A stretch of 25,102 nt of DNA from VFZN01 sp050249615 (lineage in GTDB: Bacteria > Acidobacteriota > Vicinamibacteria > Vicinamibacterales > UBA2999), in NCBI GenBank assembly GCA_050249615.1, contig JBFWQE010000072.1, forward strand, positions 1 through 25,102. Direction: 5' to 3'. Within the stretch, counting starts at the first letter, position 1; every line of letters begins with the position of its first letter. The notes under the pieces are model-generated. The model did not search any database. It worked only from the letters and a program-made list of their open reading frames with translations, and was not told the DNA's origin. The translations under genes were made by a program, and so were the position numbers. This document shows, piece by piece, positions 15,448-22,781 of this stretch.

Positions 15448-17667
15448 ATGGTCTCGCGCCCGGCGTTCGTCCTCGCCTTGTTCGTCCCTCTGCTCGTCGC
15501 CGCCACTCCCGCCCGCGCGCAGGACCGCGCCATGGCGTCGCCTGGTGCGCGCCGATCGCTGAAGGCCGTCGAGATCAGCGAGCCACCCTCCATCGACGGC
15601 GTCCTGAGCGAGCCCATCTGGATGGCAGCCGAGCCTGCCACCGACTTCGTGCAGGCCGACCCGCTCGAGGGCCAGCCCGCCACCGAGCGGACCGAGGTGC
15701 GCGTGGCCTTCGACCACGACTTCCTCTATATCGCGGCCCGTTGCCTCGACTCGGACCCCTCGGGGGTCATCGTCAACGAGATCCGCAAGGACTTCGTCCC
15801 GCGCGAGCAGGACGCCTTCGAGGTGCTGCTCGACACCTTCCTCGACCGCCGCAACGGCTTCGTGTTCTCGACCAACGCCGCCGGCGCGCGTGCCGATGCG
15901 CAGGTGGCCAACGAGGGCCGCGAGGTCAACACCAACTGGGACGCCGTCTGGTGGGTGGCCGCCGCGCGGAATGACGAAGGTTGGGCAGCGGAGTTCAAGA
16001 TTCCGTTCAAGACGCTGCGCTTCGAGGGCGGGCCCGGCAGGGACTGGGGCATCAACTTCGCCCGGCGTATCCGCCGCAAGAACGAGGTGACCTACTGGTC
16101 GCCGGTCTCGCGCGCGTTCTCCATCTACCGCGCCTCGTCCGAGGGTGACCTGACCGGCCTGCCGCCCCTCGACCCCGGCCGCAACATCCGCGTGAAGCCG
16201 TTCCTCCTGGGCGGCGCCACGCGTCCCGTGGGCGCCGGCACGTTCGAGAAGGAGGCCACCGGCGGCGTGGACGTGAAGATGGGCATCACGCCGTCCATGG
16301 CGCTCGACATCACCGTCAATCCCGACTTCGCGCAGGCCGAGGCCGACGAGCAGCAGGTGAACCTGACGCAGTTCAGCCTGTTCTTCCCCGAGAAGCGCGA
16401 GTTCTTCCTCGAGAACTCCGGCATCTTCTACTTCGGCGACATCCCGCGCAACGCGCGGCAGCCCAGCCGGTTTCGGCCGCCCGAGGAGGACCTGTTGCTC
16501 TTCTTCAGCCGCCGCGTCGGCCTCACCGAGAGCGGCGAGCAGCTGCCGCTGCACGGCGGCATCCGCCTCACTGGCCGGGCCGGGGCCTACGGGCTCGGCC
16601 TGATGACGATGCAGGGCGAGGCATTCGGCGCGCGGCCCAGCGAGAACTACACGGTGGCGCGCGTGCGGCGGGACGTGCTGGCCAACTCGGACATCGGGGC
16701 CATCGTGGTGTCGCGCGATGCGTCCGGCCGCGCGGACGACTTCAACCGCGTGTACGGCCTCGACGCGAACTTCCGCTTCTTCCGCTACTTCAACGTGAAC
16801 GGCTTTGCCGCGAAGTCCGACACGCCGGGCGAGACGCGCAACCAGGCCACCGGGAAGCTGGCCATCGGGTGGGAAGACAGCCTGAAGCGCCTGCAGGCGT
16901 CGGTGATGCACATCGGCGACGGCTTCCGCGACGACCTGGGCTTCGTCCGCCGCACCGGCGTGCTGCGCACGTTCTTCGACTGGGCGTGGATGCCGCAGCC
17001 CGAGCGGCTCCGCCGGCGCGGCATCCGCCAGGTGCAGCCGCACGCGCGCGTGTTCAGCTACTACAACCCCTCCAGCGACATCGTCTCGCGAACGGGGCAT
17101 GCCGGCGTGCAGATCACATGGAACAGCGGCGCCATCTTCGAGTACGCGTTCGAGCCGCGCACCGAGGCCATCACGGCGCCGTTCCGGCTGCGTCCCGACG
17201 TCACGCCCATCCCGGTGGGGCGCTACGACTGGCAGCAGCACCTCTTCATCGTCGAGACGGATCACAGCCGGGCGTTCTCCGGATCGCTGCGCTTCACGAG
17301 CGGCGGTTTCTGGAGCGGGACGCAGAGCAACGCGCAGGCCAGCCTGCTCTACCGGCCCAACAGCCGGCTGGCCTTCGACGCGGGCATCCAGGTGAGCGAC
17401 ATCACGCTGACTCAACCGGATGCGTCGTTCACCACAACGCTCGTGAACCTGCGGTCGGGGTACGCGTTCAACACGAACATGTTCCTCGATTCTCTCCTGC
17501 AGTACCGGACGGACGTGAAGCAGTTCTCGGCGAACGTGCGGTTCAACCTGATTCACCGCCCGCTGAGCGACCTGTTCGTGGTGTACAACGGCCAGCAGTA
17601 CCCGGACCGTGAGATCACCGCCGGGCGCGCGGTGGTGGTGAAGTACACGCACATGCTCGCGTTCTAG
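15448..17667 (+). CDS. CBM9-like/DUF5916 outer-membrane-type protein
   Basis: This is an exported protein of 739 residues with a signal peptide of about 25 residues (MVSRPAFVLALFVPLLVAAT, then PARAQ). Residues of about 40-230 form the carbohydrate-binding family 9-like domain often found at the front of DUF5916 proteins (IDGVLSEPIW, VRVAFDHDFLYIAARC, then GWAAEFKIPFKTLRF). The rest is the DUF5916 region, with the landmark FFPEKREFFLENSGIF and FSRRVGL, and then many amphipathic strands ending VVVKYTHMLAF, an aromatic-terminated strand typical of an outer-membrane beta-barrel. It may take part in glycan or polymer handling at the outer membrane, but no member function is firmly known to me. Its TAG stop shares CTAG with the stop of the convergent gene. 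Confidence 0.9.
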   Translation: MVSRPAFVLALFVPLLVAATPARAQDRAMASPGARRSLKAVEISEPPSIDGVLSEPIWMAAEPATDFVQADPLEGQPATERTEVRVAFDHDFLYIAARCLDSDPSGVIVNEIRKDFVPREQDAFEVLLDTFLDRRNGFVFSTNAAGARADAQVANEGREVNTNWDAVWWVAAARNDEGWAAEFKIPFKTLRFEGGPGRDWGINFARRIRRKNEVTYWSPVSRAFSIYRASSEGDLTGLPPLDPGRNIRVKPFLLGGATRPVGAGTFEKEATGGVDVKMGITPSMALDITVNPDFAQAEADEQQVNLTQFSLFFPEKREFFLENSGIFYFGDIPRNARQPSRFRPPEEDLLLFFSRRVGLTESGEQLPLHGGIRLTGRAGAYGLGLMTMQGEAFGARPSENYTVARVRRDVLANSDIGAIVVSRDASGRADDFNRVYGLDANFRFFRYFNVNGFAAKSDTPGETRNQATGKLAIGWEDSLKRLQASVMHIGDGFRDDLGFVRRTGVLRTFFDWAWMPQPERLRRRGIRQVQPHARVFSYYNPSSDIVSRTGHAGVQITWNSGAIFEYAFEPRTEAITAPFRLRPDVTPIPVGRYDWQQHLFIVETDHSRAFSGSLRFTSGGFWSGTQSNAQASLLYRPNSRLAFDAGIQVSDITLTQPDASFTTTLVNLRSGYAFNTNMFLDSLLQYRTDVKQFSANVRFNLIHRPLSDLFVVYNGQQYPDREITAGRAVVVKYTHMLAF

Positions 17668-18449
17668 CGACCAGACGCGGCAGGGCGATTCACGCCCGAC
17701 GGCGGGGCGGCCTGGCACTCCGCACTGACGACACCCAGCGGCTGGCCACGCAGCTCGCCGAGGACATCGCTCGACACCGCGCCGTTCAGCGCCATGCGCT
17801 CCAGCACGTGGTTGCGCTCGGCGAGGGCGGCCTCGGGATGACACCACGGATCGACGCTCGTCGCGCCCCCGAGGACGGCGGCGAGCAGGGCCGCGTCGGA
17901 GGCGGAGAGTGCGCCCGGCGCCCGGCCGAAGTAGCCGCGCGCAGCCATCGCCACGCCGCGCCACCCGTGACCGAAGTCTCCGTTCGCGGCGAGCTCGGTC
18001 ACCAGGTCGTCGCGGCTCCAGTGCCGGGTGAGCCACGCGGCCGTCGCCACCTGGCCGATTTCCCCGCGCAGCGATCGTCGCAGCCCATGGCCCATCACAT
18101 GCGTCGTGGCCACGGCGCCGGCGACCTCGACGCCGGGGTGCCTCCGGATGCAGGCTTCCCGCGCGGCCTCGCGATCGTCGGCCCGGCTGGCCATGGCGCG
18201 ACAGGCGCGAAGCTGGATGAAGGTCCACGGCGTCATGACCTCCACCTCCGGCGAACCGCCATCGAACCGCGCCCAGATGGCGGCACTCACGACCTCCGCG
18301 GGCGGCGTCGACGCGGCCACGCGCGGCGTCTCGGGGACGAGGCTGAGGCCGTAGAAGTACAGGGCCACCATCACCCCGACGAGCCCAAGGGGCACGCCGG
18401 CGAGCGCGAGCGCCAGCATCCAGGCGAACCGCCTCTCCTCGCTTCTCAT
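17664..18449 (-). CDS. Membrane-anchored transglycosylase-like (GT51-related) protein, probably inactive
   Basis: This 261-residue protein has one N-terminal membrane helix at about 10-33 and an extracytoplasmic domain. Residues 170-228 resemble the C-terminal part of a GT51 peptidoglycan glycosyltransferase: ARGYFGRAPGALSASDAALL, then ALAERNHVLERM. The region before it (HVMGHGLRRSLRGEIGQVAT, then TRHWSRDDLVTEL) lies where the S-T-I-x-Q-Q and K-x-x-I-L-E motifs are expected. The catalytic E-D-x-x-F-x-x-H-x-G motif is not visible, so it is probably inactive or repurposed; four or more cysteines suggest disulfides. GAGAGG at 18461-18456, six bases before the ATG, supports the start. The stop overlaps the convergent DUF5916 stop. 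The fold call is moderate and the function unknown. Confidence 0.7.
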   Translation of the reverse strand: MRSEERRFAWMLALALAGVPLGLVGVMVALYFYGLSLVPETPRVAASTPPAEVVSAAIWARFDGGSPEVEVMTPWTFIQLRACRAMASRADDREAAREACIRRHPGVEVAGAVATTHVMGHGLRRSLRGEIGQVATAAWLTRHWSRDDLVTELAANGDFGHGWRGVAMAARGYFGRAPGALSASDAALLAAVLGGATSVDPWCHPEAALAERNHVLERMALNGAVSSDVLGELRGQPLGVVSAECQAAPPSGVNRPAASGR

Positions 18450-18488
18450 GGTGATCCTCTCGGCGCTACCCGCCCGGCGATTCCGAGA

Positions 18489-18494
18489 ATCATA
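18489..18494 (-). promoter_or_regulatory. -10 element TATGAT upstream of the transglycosylase-like gene
   Basis: TATGAT on the minus strand lies 39 bases before the ATG at 18449 in the 67-base gap after the M20 gene, leaving room for the GAGAGG ribosome site. No clear -35 is seen. The gene may therefore be transcribed separately from the M20 gene. Confidence 0.35.
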
Positions 18495-18516
18495 CGCCGC
18501 CCCGCGTCGGCACGCG

Positions 18517-19767
18517 TCAGCGACGCGACGCCGAGGAGGCTCCCACCACCGTTGAGGTGTGCGAGAGCAGACGCGCGGCCGTCAGGGCGTACGCCTCCGC
18601 GCACTCCAGCAGCTTGTCCACGGCCACGAACTCGTGCGGACCGTGCGACACGGAGAGGAGCCCGGGGCCATAGGCGAGCGCCGGGATCCCGAGCGCCGCG
18701 TAGTGCCGGGTTTCGAGCACGCCCGGGCAGAGCTCGAAGCGCGCGCCCCGCCCCGTCACGTCGCGAATGCTCGAGGCCAGCGCCCGTCCCAGGCCTCCGT
18801 CCGCGGGCGTCGCGGCCGAGCGGCCTTCCTGGAACAGTCCGGCCTCGCAGTCGATCCCGAGTGCCCGGGCCCGCGTCACGACATCGAACAGCGCGTCGCG
18901 CTCCGCGTCGAAGTCCTCCTCGGGGTTCGGCCGCCGATCCAGCGTGAACGACACGCGCTCCGGGACGACGTTGAAGTTGTGCCCGCCGGCCAGCTCGCCG
19001 CCGAGCAGCAGCACGGACCGCCGCGCCGCTTCGGGACTGATGCTGAACCCGGTGCGGCGCTCGGACACGACCTTCTCGAGGTCGGCGAACATCTCCGCCA
19101 CCGTCAGCATGCCCCGGAACGCGTTCACACCGCGGAAGTGCAGGCCGACGTGCGCCGGTTTACCGCGCACCACCACGCGCATCGACAGCACGCCGCGGTT
19201 CGCGTTCCACACCACACCGCTCGTCGGCTCCATCGTCAGCATGCCGAGGCTGTCGCGCTCGAGCAGTCCGGCCGTGGCGAGAGCCACCGTGCCGTTGGGC
19301 CCGGACGTCTCCTCGTCCGGCACGGACATGGAGACCAGGCGCCCCTTCGGCTCGAATCCGCAGGCGATGAGGGCTCGCACCGCGAACGCCATGGCCGCGA
19401 TGCCGCCCTTCATGTCGGCTGCGCCGCGGCCGTGGAGGTTCCTCTTGCGGACGATGGGATCGAACTGCGCGCGCTCCTGGGCGGGGACGACGTCGTAGTG
19501 GCCGCTGAAGTAGAGGGCGCGTCCGCCCTCGCCGAAGGTGCCGCAGACGCACGGGCCCGCGCCTGCGGGATTCAGCGTCCGCACCGAGAGCCCGAGCTCG
19601 CGCAGGCGGCGGGCGATCAGCGTCGCGCACCTCGCGTACGCCCGCCCGGGCGGGTTCTCGCTCGGGATGCGGATGAGGTCGGACGCGAACGCGACCAGGT
19701 CCGCCTTGTCGCGCTGCAACTGCCGGCGGATGGCGGCGGCCAGTGGCTTCGCCCGTGCCTGCGTCAT
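18517..19767 (-). CDS. M20-family metallopeptidase / deacylase (ArgE/DapE-like)
   Basis: This is a cytoplasmic dizinc hydrolase of 416 residues in the ArgE/DapE/acetylornithine deacetylase/CPG2 group, removing acyl groups or cleaving small peptides. The metal and catalytic residues are visible: H90 and D92 in YFSGHYDVVPA, D118 in GRGAADMKGG, D151-E153 in VPDEETSG, and the final histidine in SHGPHEF. The dimerisation domain begins near VVVRGKPAHVG. The ATG at 19767 overlaps the GNAT stop by one base (TGATG), with no separate ribosome site, so translation is probably coupled to the acetyltransferase. The N-terminus RRQLQRDKADLVAFA is closely matched by a remnant at 22782-22868. The exact substrate is unknown. 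Confidence 0.93.
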   Translation of the reverse strand: MTQARAKPLAAAIRRQLQRDKADLVAFASDLIRIPSENPPGRAYARCATLIARRLRELGLSVRTLNPAGAGPCVCGTFGEGGRALYFSGHYDVVPAQERAQFDPIVRKRNLHGRGAADMKGGIAAMAFAVRALIACGFEPKGRLVSMSVPDEETSGPNGTVALATAGLLERDSLGMLTMEPTSGVVWNANRGVLSMRVVVRGKPAHVGLHFRGVNAFRGMLTVAEMFADLEKVVSERRTGFSISPEAARRSVLLLGGELAGGHNFNVVPERVSFTLDRRPNPEEDFDAERDALFDVVTRARALGIDCEAGLFQEGRSAATPADGGLGRALASSIRDVTGRGARFELCPGVLETRHYAALGIPALAYGPGLLSVSHGPHEFVAVDKLLECAEAYALTAARLLSHTSTVVGASSASRR

Positions 19768-20267
19768 CACGCGCGCCCCGGCGGAGCGGCGAGGGACAAC
19801 TTCATGCCGAGGTGCGTGGCCTCGAAGCCGAGGCGCTCGTAGAACCGCCGCGCGTCGGCGCGGGTCACGTCGGTCGTGAGCTGGACGAGGCCGCACCCGG
19901 CCGCCCGGGCGCTCGCGATGGCCTCGGACACCAGCCGCTCGCCGACCTGGGCTCCCCGATGCCTGGCGCTGACGCGCACGCCCTCGATCTGGGCCCGTCG
20001 CATGCCGGCACGGCTCACGCCCGGAATGATCGTGAGCTGCAGGCAGCCGACAATCTCGTCGTCCCGCACCGCGACGAGCAGCTCGTTGCCGGACTGGCCC
20101 GCCATGTCGTCGAACGCGCGGAGGTAGACCGGCGCCACCGGGTCCTCCACGCGCTCTCGCTGTGCCCCCAGCACGTCGTCGGCAAGGAGCCGGACGACCG
20201 CCGGCACGTCCTCGCGACGGGCGACGCGCACGATGACCGATGAACCATCTGCAGAGCGTGATGCCAT
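19767..20267 (-). CDS. GNAT-family N-acetyltransferase
   Basis: This is a 166-residue Gcn5-related acetyltransferase using acetyl-CoA to acetylate an amine. The core shows the beta-4/alpha-3 region with the acetyl-CoA loop (IEGVRVSARHRGAQVGERLV, a variant of the usual R-x-x-G-x-G/A) and the C-terminal ARRFYERLGFEATHLGMKL, the classic GNAT end. The ATG at 20267 is the first good start; a CACAAT -10 lies at 20291-20296 on the minus strand. It overlaps the M20 gene by one base, and an acetyltransferase coupled to a deacylase-family enzyme hints at opposing or sequential reactions on one small amine. That link is inference. There is no signal peptide. Confidence 0.9.
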   Translation of the reverse strand: MASRSADGSSVIVRVARREDVPAVVRLLADDVLGAQRERVEDPVAPVYLRAFDDMAGQSGNELLVAVRDDEIVGCLQLTIIPGVSRAGMRRAQIEGVRVSARHRGAQVGERLVSEAIASARAAGCGLVQLTTDVTRADARRFYERLGFEATHLGMKLSLAAPPGRA

Positions 20268-20393
20268 GTGTCGAGCTTGAAGATTCGCCTATTGTGCCGC
20301 AATGTCCAGACCCGGATCGTCGCGAGGTGCGACGGGCAGCCGGTCGCCGCCATCAGTTCGCGCACGGCGGCCGGCGCGTGTCGACCGCCGAGC

Positions 20394-20601
20394 CTACGGG
20401 TTCACCGTCGATTCGTGAGCATGGATGATTCGCCATCCCTCGGGCCGCCGGTCGTAGCCGACGATCGCCCGGTCGTTGATGACGGCGGGCAGTCTCACCA
20501 GGATGTGCGCCTCGTCGGCGGGCAAGAGAAGCAACTCCGAAGACCCAGCCCGCCGGGTCAGCTTCAGCGATGGTAGGCTGCCTGGCGTAGAACGAAGCCA
20601 T
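20394..20601 (-). pseudogene. Remnant of a SnoaL/DUF4440-like (NTF2-fold) gene
   Basis: The minus strand ending at 20394 encodes about 45 residues ending ILVRLPAVIND, then GYDRRPEGWRIIHAHESTV. This reads like the last strands of a SnoaL/DUF4440-type NTF2-fold protein. Upstream a plausible start (MASFYARQPTIAEADP, ATG at 20601) lies in a different frame, so the gene looks frameshifted and shortened. The ATG follows the DUF1801 stop closely. The remnant call is tentative. The rest of 20268-20393 shows nothing else. Confidence 0.45.
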
Positions 20602-20610
20602 GGTGGGCTA

Positions 20611-21057
20611 CTACTCGAGGGGCCTTGCGCAGTCGCGGCCATAGATCCGAGATTGGACTTGGGCGGCCGCAACAGAGTCCTGGATCAGCGAGGTGAGGGA
20701 GGCGAGATCGAGATCTTCGAACCGCTTGAATCGAAGGCAGTTCTTGCCGTTGTTGGTTCTTCCGAGGCGGCCTTCATAGAGCTGGACCAGCGGCACTCCC
20801 TCCCTTTCAGCGGCGACGTACATGCTGATCTGGTGCTTCTGAGGGGCGATGGCGAACAAGGGCCAGACGCCAGACTTGGACATGTTCTGCCAGATGAGCT
20901 CGCCGTAGCCGATCATCGTGATACTTGGTCCAGAGAAGAGGCGGCGGGTGAGTTGGGGGGCGGAGGATACGATGAGCTCATCAAGCTTCCTCAAGGCATC
21001 CGCATGCGGGCCGGCCTTTTCGATGAGTTCCTGAATGGACTTCGCTTCCACCTTCAT
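20611..21057 (-). CDS. DUF1801-domain protein
   Basis: This 148-residue protein matches the DUF1801 pattern: SSAPQLTRRLFSGPSITMIG, a central GVWPLFAIAPQKHQISMYV, then LGRTNNGKNCLRFKRFEDLD and an ending helix of the LDLASLTSLIQ type. Members are small cytoplasmic proteins of unknown biochemical role (YdhG-like). GGAGG at 21068-21064 lies six bases before the ATG at 21057, which fixes the start. Base composition is visibly less GC-rich than the genes to the left, suggesting recent acquisition. It lies next to repeat element A and downstream of the DUF2306 gene on the same strand. Confidence 0.82.
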   Translation of the reverse strand: MKVEAKSIQELIEKAGPHADALRKLDELIVSSAPQLTRRLFSGPSITMIGYGELIWQNMSKSGVWPLFAIAPQKHQISMYVAAEREGVPLVQLYEGRLGRTNNGKNCLRFKRFEDLDLASLTSLIQDSVAAAQVQSRIYGRDCARPLE

Positions 21058-21104
21058 GCGGTGCCTCCGACGGGCCAGAGTCCGGAAGCCTGGGTAGCCA
21101 GGGG

Positions 21105-21193
21105 GCCTCACGGCTTGGCGTTCAGCCGCGCCGCGCTCGCGCAGGATACCACCGAGCGCGGGGACCCGGCGGACGCGCCATCTCGCCTGGGAC
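21105..21193 (-). repeat. Repeat element A (dyad with extended -10), overlapping the DUF2306 3' end
   Basis: The core at 21123-21178 is nearly the same as 24675-24728 (element D). On the minus strand both carry TGG-TATCCT (21151-21143 here), a plausible extended -10, followed by GCGGC-rich sequence ending GGCTGA. The downstream half resembles the half-sites at 21873-21907 and 22387-22421, but the GTT core reads GTG. A loose inverted partner (ATGGCGCGTC.CGCC) lies upstream. It supplies the last residues of the DUF2306 protein and may promote the DUF1801 gene. Confidence 0.6.
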
Positions 21194-21829
21194 GATTTCT
21201 CGCCATCGGAGCAAGCACTCCACCACAATGAGCGTGACGGCGAAGCATGCCCAGTTCACCAGAACCACCGCGTCCAGGCCTCGCTCAGCGAGCGCCGGCA
21301 CGGCCATGAGCACGCGCCCCTCAATGAAGATTAGAGCGACCGCGTAGCTACGCATCATCCATTCGCGATGAGTACCCACGGCTCCGCGGCGAATGGCTCT
21401 GTACGCAACGACGGTGAATAGCACCCACGTCACGCCCTGAACGATCGTGAACGTGGTGAGAAACCAGGGACTGTTGATGAACGCCATCCAGATGGCCACC
21501 GGCGCCGCCACCAGTGTCCCGGCCAAGTACAGCTTTCCGCTCACACGGTGGATTCGAAGGTATCGCCGGCGCACACGGGTTGAAAACTGAACGGCGCCGA
21601 AGACCAAGGCGGTCGCACCACCGAGGCCATGGGGAATCAGATGCCAGCGAATCGGGTTGTAGTGGGCCCACTCCGGTGCCTGCGGATTGAGGAAGAACCG
21701 TTCATTGTTCCACAACACGAACAGCCCCATGACGCCGAACGCAGCAAAGAAGAGGTGCTTCGCCGCGGATGGCCGCACGGCACGCGCTGACGCGGGACGA
21801 CTGACCTGGTCCGAACGGACGGAGTTCAT
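21122..21829 (-). CDS. DUF2306-type integral membrane protein
   Basis: This 235-residue protein has about six or seven predicted membrane helices, for example FFAAFGVMGLFVLW, GGATALVFGAVQF, AGTLVAAPVAIWMAF, FTIVQGVTWVLFTVVAY and VLVNWACFAVTLIVVE. The DUF2306 landmarks are the IHRVSGKLYL segment after the second helix and THREWMMRSYAVALIFIEGR. The role is unknown; some relatives have been compared with haem-binding cytochrome b-like bundles. The ATG at 21829 is 46 bases after the attC-like element B. The C-terminal tail ARPPGPRARWYPARARRG is read from repeat element A, whose copy at 24661-24729 reads ARPPG..ARWYPARA in one frame, so the end is repeat-derived. Confidence 0.85.
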   Translation of the reverse strand: MNSVRSDQVSRPASARAVRPSAAKHLFFAAFGVMGLFVLWNNERFFLNPQAPEWAHYNPIRWHLIPHGLGGATALVFGAVQFSTRVRRRYLRIHRVSGKLYLAGTLVAAPVAIWMAFINSPWFLTTFTIVQGVTWVLFTVVAYRAIRRGAVGTHREWMMRSYAVALIFIEGRVLMAVPALAERGLDAVVLVNWACFAVTLIVVECLLRWREIVPGEMARPPGPRARWYPARARRG

Positions 21830-21874
21830 GATTGTCGCGGTTTCTCCGGGCTCTCGACCACGGTTGGTTCGTCA

Positions 21875-21965
21875 GCCCAACGTCTGGCGCGTCAGCCGCG
21901 GCGCCAGCTGCGGGGATCCTGCCACAGGTATGGCCGCCGTCGGCTTCACGCTGGTTACGTTGCGG
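21875..21965 (-). other. attC-like imperfect dyad (element B)
   Basis: On the minus strand this 91-base element ends GTTGGGC, which fits the integron R' core GTTRRRY. Its other end reads CGCAACGT and pairs with it as AACGT/ACGTT. After an unpaired AACC/GAC spacer follow GCGTG/CGCGC, AGCCG/CGGCT and CGGCG/CGCCG stems with single unpaired bases, then an asymmetric loop. This copies the R-box, central spacer, L-box and extrahelical-base plan of attC sites. It lies directly after the stop of the TIMP-like remnant and 46 bases before DUF2306. TGG-CAGGAT at 21924-21916 inside it could instead be a -10. No integrase is in the window. Confidence 0.45.
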
Positions 21966-21968
21966 ATG

Positions 21969-22312
21969 CTAGCCGCAGCTCCGCAACGCCCGGATCTCCC
22001 AGGTGATGTCTCTGCTCACTCGGTCGGCGGTTGGTGGAACTTCCCGGGACCGGGAACACGACGTCGAGAGGATCCCGTCCGTCTGAACATTGGCGTACAC
22101 CAGGTATCGGCGCTGAGGGACGAACGTCACAGCTTCGACGGTAAGCGCCTCAAACCGGCCCTCAAATGTCTGGACTGGACATCAGCCAAGAACACATGCG
22201 TCGAACGTTTCAACGCGTCACACGGCGGGGGTGGCGCGAGGCACTCCGTAGAGGCCTCGCTCGGCGACAGGAGAAATAGCGCCACCGCGATAGCACCCAA
22301 GCAACTCTTCAT
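21969..22312 (-). pseudogene. Broken TIMP/NTR-like secreted protein gene
   Basis: The ATG at 22312, with GAGAGG a few bases upstream, starts a signal peptide (MKSCLGAIAVALFLLSPSEA) and the Cys-rich beginning STECLAPPPPCDALKRSTHVFL, typical of bacterial tissue-inhibitor-of-metalloprotease-like (NTR) proteins. That frame then stops after 61 residues. In another frame the matching C-terminal part continues: FEALTVEAVTFVPQRRYLVY, then DGILSTSCSRSREVP and an end at 21969. The middle of the domain is missing, so the gene has a frameshift plus a deletion. It is bounded by the attC-like element B and the half-site C. Confidence 0.6.
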
Positions 22313-22386
22313 TTCTTGCCTCTCACCAGGTCGGCAGGATCGCTTCCAGCAACCGAGACCTGCCGCCCGCTGGGAGTGTCCTGTCG

Positions 22387-22455
22387 CAGCCCAACGTCTG
22401 GCGCGTCAGCCGCGGCGCCAGAATGCCTGGATTGTGCCACAGCGCGTGCCGCGGC
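22387..22455 (-). repeat. Repeat element C: half-site identical to element B
   Basis: The 35 bases at 22387-22421 are identical to 21873-21907, including the GTTGGGC core on the minus strand. Beyond that the two diverge, except for TGTGGCA shortly upstream (TGG-CACAAT at 22439-22431, a possible extended -10). A partner GCCGCGGCCACG pairs with part of the half-site, but no AAC core is found on the distal side, so this copy looks truncated. It lies 77 bases before the TIMP-like remnant start. Confidence 0.7.
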
Positions 22456-22681
22456 CACGAACTCGATCGCGGACGCGTGGGGACCGAGAATGGCCCCGGT
22501 CAGCCGAGAACGGGGTCGATGATCACGTGCTCGGCCTTCGGTATCGCGCGTCAGGCCATCACATCGTGGTGATGGCACATCGCAGGAGCACCACCCGCAC
22601 GCGACGCCTGTTACATGGGCCAGGAAGAGCCCGGGCTTCTTCGCAGCGTGACGCCGGAAGAAGCCGGGCCATCCGCCCGGG
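22456..22681. other. Gene-free stretch with one strong hairpin at 22629-22669
   Basis: No gene is recognised here. An imperfect hairpin pairs GCCCGGGCTTCTTC at 22629-22642 with GAAGAAGCCGGGC at 22657-22669 around a 14-base loop, with one bulged base. It could be a terminator stem, but no T-run follows on either strand. Confidence 0.5.
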
Positions 22682-22781
22682 CGCCTCACGCCGGCCGGAC
22701 GCGACCCGCCGAGGGTGAAGCCCCGCCACTCCGTGCCGACCGAAGCTGCCCGACGCGATCCGCCAGGGCTGAAGCCCTGGC
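22682..22781. repeat. REP-type element with CCAGGGCT-GA-AGCCCTGG palindrome
   Basis: The stretch includes CTCCGTGCCGACCGAAGCTG, then CCCGACGCGATCC and a perfect 8-bp stem with a GA loop at 22763-22780. The same order of blocks, with CCGGGGTT-GA-AACCCCGG as stem, occurs at 24790-24840, so both are copies of one dispersed element. The palindrome edge is exactly where the M20 remnant loses similarity. Confidence 0.8.

Noticed and set aside
15436..18228. A 930-residue minus-strand frame opposite the DUF5916 gene
   Set aside because: It is a shadow frame; the plus-strand gene has a signal peptide and family landmarks throughout, and the minus-strand transglycosylase-like gene uses a different frame.
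22629..22669. Rho-independent terminator
   Set aside because: The stem is strong, but there is no T-run after it on either strand, so it is recorded only as a hairpin.
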